A stretch of DNA of 64,000 nucleotides, taken from NCBI RefSeq assembly GCF_900107925.1, contig NZ_FNUJ01000011.1, forward strand, positions 246,197 through 310,196. The letters run 5' to 3'. Shown piece by piece: positions 1-7,402 of this stretch. The stretch is from Amycolatopsis pretoriensis (GTDB lineage Bacteria; Actinomycetota; Actinomycetes; Mycobacteriales; Pseudonocardiaceae). Position numbers and translations under genes: made by a program. Numbering within the stretch: position 1 is the stretch's first letter; each line of letters opens with the position of its first letter. A model generated the notes under the pieces. That model made no database searches and was not told the DNA's origin. It was given only the letters and a program-made list of their open reading frames with translations.

Positions 1-722
1 GCGGGACCGTGCAGGCGACGCGGGAGCTGGATGACCGCGACCGGCCGCTGCTGGGCGACGCGGTGGCGGGCCAGCCACACGGTGTCGCGGCCGAACGACC
101 AGACCAGCGCCACCAAGGCGGCCACGACCAACGCGAACGAGAAAGCCCAAGGAAGCAGACCGGAAACCGCCACCAGCAGGACGACACCCTGCACCGCGGC
201 GACCGTCTTGCGCGCCATGCTCGGGTACAGCGGCGCGGTCAGCCACGGCAGCGCCCACGACGCCGCAACGAATGCGTAGCGCATCAAGCCGATCGCGAGC
301 ACCCAGAGCCCCAGCGTCCGAGACACCTGGATGCACAGCAGCAGGATCAGGAAGGCGTCGACCTCCATGTCGAACCGCGCGCCGAACTCGGACGCCGTGC
401 CCGTGCGGCGGGCGACCTGGCCGTCGAAACCGTCCATCGCCAGGGCCACCCCGACCAGCCCGACCAGCCACCACAGCGGGTGACCGCCGGCGGCGATCAG
501 CTCGGCCGCACAGCCCACCAGGACCGCGCGGGCGAACGTGATCCAGTCCGCCGGGCCGAACGCGCCCCGGCCGCTGCGCCGCAGGCCCCAGCCCGTCAGC
601 AGCACCAGCGCCACGCCGTACGCGAGCCCGGTCGCCCCGGCGAGGACACCGCTCGCGAAGACCCCGGCGGCGAGCACCGACAGGGGTACCACCGAGCGTA
701 GGAGAACGTCGTTCTTGATCAT
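1..722 (-). CDS. CDP-alcohol phosphatidyltransferase family protein (partial, C-terminus off window)
   Basis: Integral-membrane enzyme of the superfamily that transfers a phospho-alcohol or phosphatidyl group from a CDP-linked donor to an alcohol in the membrane. From ATG at 722 (GGAG about 6 bases upstream) the frame stays open for 240 residues to the window edge. The family signature D-x2-D-G-x2-A-R-x8-G-x3-D-x3-D is complete (D97, D100, G101, A104, R105, G114, D118, D122), so metal binding should be intact. Hydrophobic stretches flank it on both sides. It is divergent from the dehydrogenase at 800 and probably belongs to the same cluster as the glycosyltransferase, methyltransferase and flippase-like genes. 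The alcohol acceptor cannot be told from sequence. Confidence 0.85.
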   Translation of the reverse strand, partial: MIKNDVLLRSVVPLSVLAAGVFASGVLAGATGLAYGVALVLLTGWGLRRSGRGAFGPADWITFARAVLVGCAAELIAAGGHPLWWLVGLVGVALAMDGFDGQVARRTGTASEFGARFDMEVDAFLILLLCIQVSRTLGLWVLAIGLMRYAFVAASWALPWLTAPLYPSMARKTVAAVQGVVLLVAVSGLLPWAFSFALVVAALVALVWSFGRDTVWLARHRVAQQRPVAVIQLPRRLHGP

Positions 723-799
723 CTTTCACTCCGCGAATCGGCACGGCTGCTCATAAGGTGGCGGCGACACAGCCTCCGGTCGCCTGCAAGGGAGAACAC

Positions 800-1762
800 G
801 TGGAACAGGCTTTCTGGGTTCAAAGCCCCGGCGAAGGCGCGCTCCGGCCGGTGGCCCTGCCCACGCCGGGAGAGGGCGAAGTTCTCGTCCGGACGCTGTG
901 TTCCGGCGTCAGCCGCGGCACCGAAACGCTCGTCTTCCGCGGCGGTGTCCCGGCGAGCCAGCACGACGTCATGCGCGCGCCGTTCCAGGAGGGCGAGTTC
1001 CCCGGCCCGGTCAAGTACGGCTACCTCAACGTCGGCGTCGTCGAGGAGGGGCCGGCCGCGCTCAAGGGCAAGACCGTCTTCTGCCTCTACCCGCACCAGA
1101 CCGCGTACGTCGTCCCCGTGAGCGCCGTGACCGTCGTGCCGGACGCCGTCCCGCCCGGCCGCGCGATCCTCGCCGGCACCGTCGAGACGGCGGTGAACGC
1201 CGTCTGGGACGCGAAGCCGAAGCTCGGCGACCGGATCGCCGTCATCGGCGCCGGGATGGTCGGCTGCAGTGTCGCGAAACTGCTCCAGGGCTTCCCGGCC
1301 ACCCGCGTGCAGCTGATCGACGTCGACCCGGCACGCGCGGAGATCGCCGAGGCGCTCGGCGTCGACTTCTCGACGCCTGAAGCCGCTGAAGCCGGCTGCG
1401 ACCTGGTCGTGCACGCGAGCGCGTCCGAGGCCGGGCTCGGACGCGCGCTGGAACTGCTCGCGCCGGAAGGCGTGGTCGTCGAAATGTCCTGGTACGGCGA
1501 CCGCCGGGTGAGCGTGCCGCTCGGCGAGAACTTCCATTCGCGACGGCTCACCATCCGCAGCAGCCAGGTCGGGACGGTCGCGCGGCCCGACCGCGACTAC
1601 GCCCAGCGGCTCGGCCTCGCCCTCGAACTGCTGGCCGATCCGGCGTTCGAAGCGCTGGTCAGCGACGAGTGCATGTTTGAAGATCTTCCAACCGTGTTAC
1701 CCCGGTTGGCCGCGAATGAACTTTCCGCCCTCTGCCTCCGTGTTGTGTATCAGCCGCAGTGA
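800..1762 (+). CDS. Medium-chain zinc-type alcohol dehydrogenase family oxidoreductase
   Basis: MDR-superfamily oxidoreductase of about 320 residues. The N-terminal GroES-like catalytic part shows GEGEVLVRTLCSGVSRGTE, and the Rossmann fold has a GAGMVG motif near residue 150, followed by an acidic dinucleotide-binding residue (LIDVD). The usual structural-zinc Cys cluster is absent. I chose GTG at 800 because GGAG stands 5 bases before it; an earlier in-frame GTG at 758 has no ribosome site and would add an unconserved-looking leader. A rare TTA leucine codon lies at 1697-1699. The pterin-synthase-like gene follows after 31 bases, so the two are probably co-transcribed. The substrate is unknown; the context suggests redox tailoring of a pterin- or pyrimidine-derived product. 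Confidence 0.8.
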   Translation: MEQAFWVQSPGEGALRPVALPTPGEGEVLVRTLCSGVSRGTETLVFRGGVPASQHDVMRAPFQEGEFPGPVKYGYLNVGVVEEGPAALKGKTVFCLYPHQTAYVVPVSAVTVVPDAVPPGRAILAGTVETAVNAVWDAKPKLGDRIAVIGAGMVGCSVAKLLQGFPATRVQLIDVDPARAEIAEALGVDFSTPEAAEAGCDLVVHASASEAGLGRALELLAPEGVVVEMSWYGDRRVSVPLGENFHSRRLTIRSSQVGTVARPDRDYAQRLGLALELLADPAFEALVSDECMFEDLPTVLPRLAANELSALCLRVVYQPQ

Positions 1763-1793
1763 CCACGTCCACCCGAACGCATCGGAGGTCTTG

Positions 1794-2192
1794 GTGTTCA
1801 GCATCACCGTCCGTGACCACGTGATGGTCGCCCACAGCTTCCGCGGGGAAGTCTTCGGTCCCGCGCAACGCCTGCACGGCGCGACCTTCGTGGTGGATGC
1901 GACCTTCCGCCGCGCCGAGCTCGACGAGGACAACATCGTCGTCGACATCGGCAAGGCCACGGAAGAGCTCGGGGCGGTGCTGAGCGACCTGAACTACCGC
2001 AACCTCGACGACGAGCCGGTGTTCAAGGGCATCAACACCTCCACCGAGTTCCTCGCGAAGGTCATCGCCGACCGCCTCGCCGACGCCGTCCACGTCGGAC
2101 GCCTCGGCGAAGGCGCGCGCGGCCTCGAAGGCATCGCCGTCTCGCTGAAGGAATCGCACGTCGCCTGGGCGAGTTACGAGCGTGCGCTGTGA
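1794..2192 (+). CDS. 6-pyruvoyl-tetrahydropterin synthase / QueD-like protein with altered metal site
   Basis: 132-residue protein of the PTPS/QueD (6-carboxy-tetrahydropterin synthase) family, whose members rearrange the side chain of dihydroneopterin triphosphate with a zinc ion. The start is GTG 1794, with GGAGG five bases upstream. The family layout is recognisable: H14 in VAHSF, then LHGATFVVDATF. Normally LHGH supplies two zinc ligands as H-x-H, but here it is H28-G-A30, so the third ligand is replaced by Ala. The protein has no cysteine at all, so the catalytic Cys of classical PTPS/QueD is also missing. It overlaps the glycosyltransferase start by 4 bases (GTGA). It probably acts on a different substrate or without classical zinc chemistry, working with the GTP cyclohydrolase II at 5083. 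Confidence 0.8.
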   Translation: MFSITVRDHVMVAHSFRGEVFGPAQRLHGATFVVDATFRRAELDEDNIVVDIGKATEELGAVLSDLNYRNLDDEPVFKGINTSTEFLAKVIADRLADAVHVGRLGEGARGLEGIAVSLKESHVAWASYERAL

Positions 2193-3256
2193 ACGCCCTG
2201 TACGTGGTCCTCCCCGGGGACGTCGACGACGCGTCCGTCCCGTCCGGCGGCAACACCTACGACCGCCGGCTGTGCGACCGGCTGGTCGAGGCCGGTTTCG
2301 ACGTCCACGAGATCGCCGTCTCCGGCAGCTGGCCGCGCCCGGACACCGAGGCCCGCGCGGTCCTCGGGCACCTGCTGTCCGCGCTGCCCACCGGGACCGC
2401 GGTCCTGCTCGACGGCCTGGTCGCCTGCGGCGTGCCCGAGGTGATCGTCCCGCAGGCCCGCCGGCTCTCGCTGTCGGTGCTGGTGCACCTGCCGCTGGCC
2501 GACGAGACCGGCCTGCCGCCCGCGCTCGCCGCCGAGCTCGACGCGCTCGAGCGCGAGACGCTGCAGGCCGCGAGTTCGGTCGTCGCGACCAGCGAGTGGG
2601 CCGCGCGCCGGCTCGTCGAGCACCACGGCCTCGCCCCGCACCGCGTGCACGCCGTGCCGCCGGGCGTCGACCCCGCGCCGCCCGCGATCGGCACCGACGG
2701 GATGTCCCGGCTGGTCTGCGTGGCCAACGTGACCCCGCGCAAGGGCCAGGGGGTGCTCGCCCAGGCCCTGGAAACCGTCGCCGACCTGCGCTGGACCTGC
2801 GAATGCGTCGGCGGGATCCGCCGCGAGACGAAGTACGTCGAGCGGCTGCGCGAGCACCGGCTCGGCGCCCGCTTCACGCTCACCGGCCCGCGCACCGGCG
2901 CGGCCTTGGCCGCGACCTACCACACCGCCGACCTGCTCGTGCTGCCTTCGCGCGCCGAGACCTACGGCATGGTCGTCACCGAGGCCCTCGCCCGCGGCGT
3001 CCCGGTGCTGACCACCGACGTCGACGCGCTGCCCGACACCGTCGGCGTCGCGCCGGACGGGTCGGTGCCCGGCATGCTCGTGCCCGGCGACGACGTCGAG
3101 GCGCTCGGCGCCGCCCTGCGCCGCTGGCTCACCGAACCCGACCTGCGGACGCGGCTGCGCGCTTCGGCGAAGCTGCGCCGCGCGACCCTGACCGGCTGGG
3201 ACGACACGGCCCGCCGGATCGCCGACGTCCTGCAGCGGCAGGAGGCGGCGGCATGA
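2189..3256 (+). CDS. GT4-family glycosyltransferase
   Basis: 355-residue cytosolic GT-B fold glycosyltransferase of family 4, transferring a sugar from a nucleotide donor with retention. The C-terminal half holds the donor site: VCVANVTPRKGQG starts the second Rossmann domain, and the E-x7-E motif is intact in SRAETYGMVVTEAL. The N-terminal acceptor domain begins PGDVDDASVPSGGNTYDRRL. GTG 2189 overlaps the stop of the QueD-like gene. A diverged copy, 8951-10027, lies 6 kb downstream. Immediate overlap with a methyltransferase and a flippase-like gene suggests the product is glycosylated, methylated and moved across the membrane. Confidence 0.85.
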   Translation: MNALYVVLPGDVDDASVPSGGNTYDRRLCDRLVEAGFDVHEIAVSGSWPRPDTEARAVLGHLLSALPTGTAVLLDGLVACGVPEVIVPQARRLSLSVLVHLPLADETGLPPALAAELDALERETLQAASSVVATSEWAARRLVEHHGLAPHRVHAVPPGVDPAPPAIGTDGMSRLVCVANVTPRKGQGVLAQALETVADLRWTCECVGGIRRETKYVERLREHRLGARFTLTGPRTGAALAATYHTADLLVLPSRAETYGMVVTEALARGVPVLTTDVDALPDTVGVAPDGSVPGMLVPGDDVEALGAALRRWLTEPDLRTRLRASAKLRRATLTGWDDTARRIADVLQRQEAAA

Positions 3257-4077
3257 GTGAGTTCTCTTCGGACTGGCTCTACCTGCGCGAACCGGCCGAC
3301 GCCGCGGCCCGCGCCGGCCGGCTCCTCGAACCCCTGCGGGAGTTCCTGCCCGCCGACTTCACCGTCCGCGACCTCGGCTGCGGCACCGGCTCGCTCGGCC
3401 GCTGGCTCGCCGCGCGGCTGCCCGGCACCCAGCACTGGATCCTGCACGACCACGACACGGCGCTGCTCGACCACGCCCGCGCCGCCCTGCCGGCCGCCGC
3501 GCTCGACGGCAGCCCCGTCGACGTCGTCGCCGAACAGCGCGACGTCACCGCGCTGCGGGCCGCCGACCTCGCCGGGACGTCGCTGGTCACCGCGTCCGCG
3601 CTGCTCGACCTGCTGACCCGGGACGAGGTCACGGCCCTGGCCAAGGCGGTCGTCGAGGCCGGCTGCGCGGCGCTGCTGATGCTCTCGGTGACCGGCCGGG
3701 TGGAGCTCTCGCCCGCCGACCCGCTCGACCCCGCGATCGCCGCCGCGTTCAACGCCCACCAGCGCCGGATCGCCGGTGGCCGCCGGCTGCTCGGCCCGAA
3801 CGCCGTGGACGTCGCCGCGACCGCGTTCGACCGGCTCGGCGCCACCGTGCGGCGTGCTGAAAGCGCCTGGCGGCTCGGCCCCGACCAGGCGGAACTGCAG
3901 CGGCAGTGGCTCGAAGGCTGGGTCGGCGCCGCCGTCGAGCAGCTGCCGGAACTGCGCCCGGTCGCCGACGTCTACCTACAGCGCCGGCTCGAGATGGCCC
4001 AGGCCGGCGAGCTGCGCGCGGTGATCCACCACGGCGACCTGCTGGTCCTGCCGCCGAGCCTGGAGGTGGCGGCGTGA
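3253..4077 (+). CDS. SAM-dependent class I methyltransferase
   Basis: 274-residue methyltransferase. Motif I, VRDLGCGTGSLG (about residues 37-48), binds S-adenosylmethionine; the acidic motif II follows as HDHDTALLDHAR. The C-terminal third is helical and charged and probably shapes acceptor binding. ATG 3253 overlaps the preceding stop by 4 bases and its own stop overlaps the next GTG, so translation is coupled through the cluster. The acceptor is unknown. Confidence 0.8.
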   Translation: MSEFSSDWLYLREPADAAARAGRLLEPLREFLPADFTVRDLGCGTGSLGRWLAARLPGTQHWILHDHDTALLDHARAALPAAALDGSPVDVVAEQRDVTALRAADLAGTSLVTASALLDLLTRDEVTALAKAVVEAGCAALLMLSVTGRVELSPADPLDPAIAAAFNAHQRRIAGGRRLLGPNAVDVAATAFDRLGATVRRAESAWRLGPDQAELQRQWLEGWVGAAVEQLPELRPVADVYLQRRLEMAQAGELRAVIHHGDLLVLPPSLEVAA

Positions 4078-5078
4078 AGCGCGCGCTGGCCTGGCTGCGG
4101 ATCCTCGGCGCTTTCGCCATCCTCGGCGTCCTCGTCTGGCAGCTCGGCAGCGACGCCTTCCTCGACGGCCTCGGCCGGATCAGCACGCCCGGCGTGCTGG
4201 CCGCGCTGGTCATCGGCTTCGCGACGACGGTGTTCAGCGCGGGCCGCTGGCAGATCGTCGCCACCCGGCTCGGCCTGCGGCTTTCAGTGCGCACCGCGGT
4301 CGCCGACTACTACCGCGCGCTGTTCCTCAACGGCGTGCTGCCCGCGGGCGTCCTCGGCGACGTCCACCGCGCGGTGCAGCACGGCCGCGACTCGGGTGAC
4401 GTGCCGCGCGGCGTGCGCGCCGTCGTCCTGGAGCGCACGGCCGGCCAGCTCGTGCTGATCGCGTCCGCCGTCGCCGTCGTGCTGGTGTCGCCGGAGGCCG
4501 TCCCGGGCGCGTTCCGCGAGGTCGTGACCAGCGCCGGGATCGTCGTGGTGCTGGCCGCCGTCGCCGCGGTCGTCGCCGGCCGGGTGTTCGGCGGGCGCTG
4601 GATCCACAGCCCGTCGAAGGTCCGCCGCGGCTTCGCCGTCACCCTCGCCGACCTGCGGCTGGGCCTGTTCACCCGCGAGACGTGGCCCGGCGTGGGCTTC
4701 CTGTCGGTCGCGACGCTGGCCGGGCACCTGGCGCTGTTCGTCGTCGCCGCCCGCGTCGCCGGGGTCGACGCGCCGGTCGGGCAGCTCGTGCCCCTGATGG
4801 TCCTCGCGCTGCTCGCGATGGGCCTCCCGCTCAACGTCGGCGGCTTCGGCCCGCGCGAGGGCGTCTGCGCCCTGCTCTTCGGCGCGGCCGGTCTGGGCGC
4901 CGCCCAAGGTGTCACCGTCGCCGTCGTCTATGGCGTGCTCACGCTGGTCGCGAGCCTGCCCGGCGCCGGTGTCCTGCTCGTCCGGAGCGTCGCTGGGGTG
5001 CGCCGGACGGAGCTTTCACGTGAAAGCGATCCGGAGGCAGTAACTCCCCTTAGCTTTCACGTGAAAGCTCGGGGATAG
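4074..5078 (+). CDS. Lysylphosphatidylglycerol synthase TM-region / UPF0104 flippase-like membrane protein
   Basis: 334-residue polytopic membrane protein with about eight hydrophobic segments, resembling the flippase (N-terminal) domain of MprF without the aminoacyl-transfer domain. Recognisable family pieces are AGRWQIVATRLGL, LFLNGVLPAGVLGDVHRA and the loop LPLNVGGFGPREG. The gene starts at GTG 4074, which overlaps the methyltransferase stop. Its last codons run through an 18-bp palindrome (5011-5028) and stop inside the region of a second copy, so the 3' end doubles as regulatory DNA. The likely role is to translocate a lipid-linked or glycosylated product of this cluster; the substrate is not evident. 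Confidence 0.8.
   Translation: MKRALAWLRILGAFAILGVLVWQLGSDAFLDGLGRISTPGVLAALVIGFATTVFSAGRWQIVATRLGLRLSVRTAVADYYRALFLNGVLPAGVLGDVHRAVQHGRDSGDVPRGVRAVVLERTAGQLVLIASAVAVVLVSPEAVPGAFREVVTSAGIVVVLAAVAAVVAGRVFGGRWIHSPSKVRRGFAVTLADLRLGLFTRETWPGVGFLSVATLAGHLALFVVAARVAGVDAPVGQLVPLMVLALLAMGLPLNVGGFGPREGVCALLFGAAGLGAAQGVTVAVVYGVLTLVASLPGAGVLLVRSVAGVRRTELSRESDPEAVTPLSFHVKARG
5011..5069. promoter_or_regulatory. Twin palindromes, candidate operator pair before ribA
   Basis: AGCTTTCACGTGAAAGCG (5011-5028, one mismatch) and AGCTTTCACGTGAAAGCT (5052-5069, perfect) are the same inverted repeat with a CACGTG core. Their centres are 41 bp apart, close to four helical turns, so two dimers would sit on one face. 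They lie across the flippase-like stop codon and end 13-22 bases before the cyclohydrolase start. An operator pair for a dimeric repressor is the simplest reading. No run of T follows, so a terminator is less likely. Confidence 0.6.
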
Positions 5079-5082
5079 AGAG

Positions 5083-5745
5083 GTGGAGACCATGACCGCA
5101 AGCGAAAGCATCGGGGACCTGCCGCACCGGGCCGTGGTCGAGCGGGTCGTCGAGACCCGGCTGCCGACCCGGCACGGGACGTTCCGCGCGGTCGGCTACC
5201 TCGACCGCGCCGGCACCGAGCAGGTCGCGCTGGTGTACGGCGAGATCTCGCCGCTCGGCGCCCTCACCCGGGTGCACAGCGAGTGCCTGACCGGCGACGT
5301 CTTCGGCTCGACGCACTGCGAATGCGGCGACCAGCTGGCGGCGGCGCTGGACCGGATCGTCGAGGAGGGCTCGGGCGTGCTGGTGTACGTCCAGGGCCAC
5401 GAGGGCCGCGGCATCGGCCTGCTCGCGAAGCTCGAGGCGATGCGGCTGCAGCAGGACGAGGGACTCGACACGGTCGACGCGAACGTGGCGCAGGGCCTCC
5501 CGGTCGACGCCCGCGACTACCACGCGGCGGCGGGCATCCTGACCGACCTCGGCATCCGGTCGGTGCGGCTGCTGTCGAACAACCCGCAGAAGGTCGAGCA
5601 GCTCACCCGCTACGGAATCCGGATCAGCGAGCAGGTGCCGCTGCTGGTTCCGCCGAACCCGGAGAACCTGCGGTACCTGCGGACGAAGGCCGAGCGGATG
5701 GCCCACCTGCTCCCGCACCTGGACCAGGTCTTCTCAGGCGCCTAG
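5083..5745 (+). CDS. ribA: GTP cyclohydrolase II (RibA-type), Met variant
   Basis: Opens the imidazole ring of GTP. The zinc cysteines are present in SECLTGDVFGSTHCECG, and the GTP-binding and catalytic segments GHEGRGIGL, DTVDAN and LLSNNPQK are conserved; 220 residues is normal for a stand-alone enzyme. At the place of the E. coli Tyr105 (KIRAYALQ) this protein reads KLEAMRLQ, that is Met120 counting from GTG 5083. Streptomyces coelicolor SCO6655 is known to have Met at this site and to release the formylated intermediate instead of deformylating it. The start is ambiguous: GTG 5083, with GGGGA 7 bases upstream, or ATG 5092. The last 12 bases overlap the convergent creatininase-like gene. 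It is probably not the riboflavin enzyme of the cell. Confidence 0.9.
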   Translation: METMTASESIGDLPHRAVVERVVETRLPTRHGTFRAVGYLDRAGTEQVALVYGEISPLGALTRVHSECLTGDVFGSTHCECGDQLAAALDRIVEEGSGVLVYVQGHEGRGIGLLAKLEAMRLQQDEGLDTVDANVAQGLPVDARDYHAAAGILTDLGIRSVRLLSNNPQKVEQLTRYGIRISEQVPLLVPPNPENLRYLRTKAERMAHLLPHLDQVFSGA

Positions 5746-6432
5746 CGCCTCGAGGACCCCGGCGAAGCGCTGGACCAGCGTGTCGAGCACGACGTGCCCC
5801 TTCGCCGCGGTCGCCAGCGACGGGCGGCCGACCACCCCCGACTCCGTGTACGCCCGCAGGCCCAGCGTCAGCAGGTGCTCCCGGTCGGTGACGTGGTCGG
5901 CGTCCTCGTGACCCGGCCGGACGAGGTGGGGGTGCGCGTGCAGCAGGATCGACGTCTCCAGCTCGCCGGCGTGCATGTCGTCGTCCAGCGACGTCCGCAG
6001 GCCGGCCGCGGTGTGCGCGGCCTGCCAGTCCGCGACGCCGGGGTACAGCGCCATCGCGCCGGCGGCCTCCTGGACCACATTGGACAGTACGTAGTTGCCG
6101 CCGTGCCCGTTGACCAGCACGAGCCGTCCGACCCCGGACGCCTTCAGCGACGCGGCGACGTCGGTGACCACGGCGTGCAGCGTGCGGGCCGAAATGCTCA
6201 CCGTGCCGGCCCACCCCGCGTGCTCGTGCGAGCACGAGATGGTGATCGGCGGCAGGTGGAGCACGGGGTACGCCTCGGCGACGGCCTTCGCGAGCGTCGC
6301 CGCGATGACCGTGTCGGTGGACAGGGGGAGGTGGGCGCCGTGCTGCTCGAAGCTGCCGACCGGCAGCACCGCGACCGACGCCCCGCGGGCCTGCTCCTCG
6401 ACGGTGGTCGTGAGCGGGAAGAGGTCGGTCAT
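5734..6432 (-). CDS. Creatininase-family amidohydrolase (possible FAPy deformylase, ArfB-like)
   Basis: 232-residue metal-dependent hydrolase of the creatinine amidohydrolase family. Metal and active-site motifs are seen in order: LPVGSFEQHGAHLPLSTDT (Glu, His and Asp ligands), CSHEHAGWAGT, LVNGHGGN and HAGELETS. In archaea a member of this family (ArfB) removes the formyl group from the product of a cyclohydrolase that leaves it on. Sitting tail-to-tail with the Met-variant cyclohydrolase, the same deformylation is the natural proposal here, but it is inference. ATG 6432 is preferred because AGGGA lies 8 bases upstream; a GTG at 6438 would be too close to it. Confidence 0.85.
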   Translation of the reverse strand: MTDLFPLTTTVEEQARGASVAVLPVGSFEQHGAHLPLSTDTVIAATLAKAVAEAYPVLHLPPITISCSHEHAGWAGTVSISARTLHAVVTDVAASLKASGVGRLVLVNGHGGNYVLSNVVQEAAGAMALYPGVADWQAAHTAAGLRTSLDDDMHAGELETSILLHAHPHLVRPGHEDADHVTDREHLLTLGLRAYTESGVVGRPSLATAAKGHVVLDTLVQRFAGVLEALGA

Positions 6433-6449
6433 GAGCACGTCCCTTTACT

Positions 6450-6455
6450 TAGGTT
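6450..6455 (+). promoter_or_regulatory. Candidate -10 of a leaderless promoter
   Basis: TAGGTT lies 6 bases before ATG 6462 in a divergent gap of only 29 bases, and no purine-rich ribosome site other than GGAG overlapping the gap is present. This is the usual spacing of a leaderless actinobacterial promoter. No convincing -35 is visible. Confidence 0.35.
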
Positions 6456-6461
6456 GGAGTC

Positions 6462-7262
6462 ATGAGCGAGCATGCCGCACTACTCGACGTCGCGCGCGAA
6501 GCCGTGGCGAAGGCGACGGAGATCGTCCGGTCGCGCCCGAGCTTTTCCGTTTCCGCGAAAGGTGATCGCGACCTGGTGACCGACGTCGACACGGCGGTCG
6601 AGGACGCGCTGCGGGAGTTCCTCACCGCGGAGACGCCGGAGATCGGCGTCCTCGGCGAGGAGCGCGGTCGCAGCGGCGACGACGGTGGTCGCTGGTGGGC
6701 GCTCGACCCGATCGACGGCACCGCGAACTTCGCCCGCGGAATTCCGCTCTGCGGGATTTCCCTGGCCCTGGTGGACGGCGAGCACAGCACGGTCGCCGCG
6801 ATCGCGTTGCCGTACCTCGGCGTCACGTACACCGCGGCGCGCGGCGAAGGTGCTTTCGCGAACGGAGAGCGCGTCGGCGCGTCCACCGCGACGGAGCTGT
6901 CGGACGCCATGATCGCCGTCGGTGACTTCGCGATCGGCCGGCTGGCGGAAGAGAAGAACGCGACGCGCCTGCGGCTGCTGTCGGACCTCGGCGCGCGGGC
7001 GCAGAAGATCCGGATGCTGGGCACCGCGGCCATCGACCTCGCCTGGGTGGCGGACGGAAAGCTCGACGCCGCACTGATCTTGTCCAACAACCCGTGGGAC
7101 ACCATGGCCGGCGTGCTGCTCGTGCGCGAGGCCGGCGGGGCCGTCGTGGACCGCGACGGCAGCGAGCACACGGTCGGTTCGTCGTCGACGATCGCCGTCG
7201 GTGCGGGGCTGCGCAACGAGATCGTGGACGCACTTGATCGCGCGTACGGGGTTGTTCGTTAA
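6462..7262 (+). CDS. Inositol monophosphatase family phosphatase
   Basis: 266-residue magnesium-dependent phosphatase. Both family signatures are intact: WALDPIDGTANFARG, with the metal-binding Asp residues, and the C-terminal WDTMAGVLLVREAGG. The upstream Glu of the metal site is in VLGEERG. Members dephosphorylate inositol 1-phosphate, histidinol phosphate, fructose 1,6-bisphosphate or PAP, and sequence alone does not separate these. It is divergent from the creatininase-like gene with a 29-base gap, so the two promoters overlap. Confidence 0.85.
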   Translation: MSEHAALLDVAREAVAKATEIVRSRPSFSVSAKGDRDLVTDVDTAVEDALREFLTAETPEIGVLGEERGRSGDDGGRWWALDPIDGTANFARGIPLCGISLALVDGEHSTVAAIALPYLGVTYTAARGEGAFANGERVGASTATELSDAMIAVGDFAIGRLAEEKNATRLRLLSDLGARAQKIRMLGTAAIDLAWVADGKLDAALILSNNPWDTMAGVLLVREAGGAVVDRDGSEHTVGSSSTIAVGAGLRNEIVDALDRAYGVVR

Positions 7263-7402
7263 GATTTGCGGGTACACGGTGGGCAGCGCCACAACGCACG
7301 ATTGCACTGCCCGTCCAAGGTCTTCCGCTACGTTGGTACCGGCCGGCGGATGATCCTGGCATGCTGGCCGGATCTCGTCGGCACACTTTTTGAGAATGGT
7401 GG

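Noticed and set aside
1794..5745. Host source of preQ0 for the element's DpdA-like enzyme
   Set aside because: The QueD-like protein lacks its catalytic Cys and a zinc ligand, and FolE, QueE and QueC are absent; the cyclohydrolase II route does not lead to preQ0.
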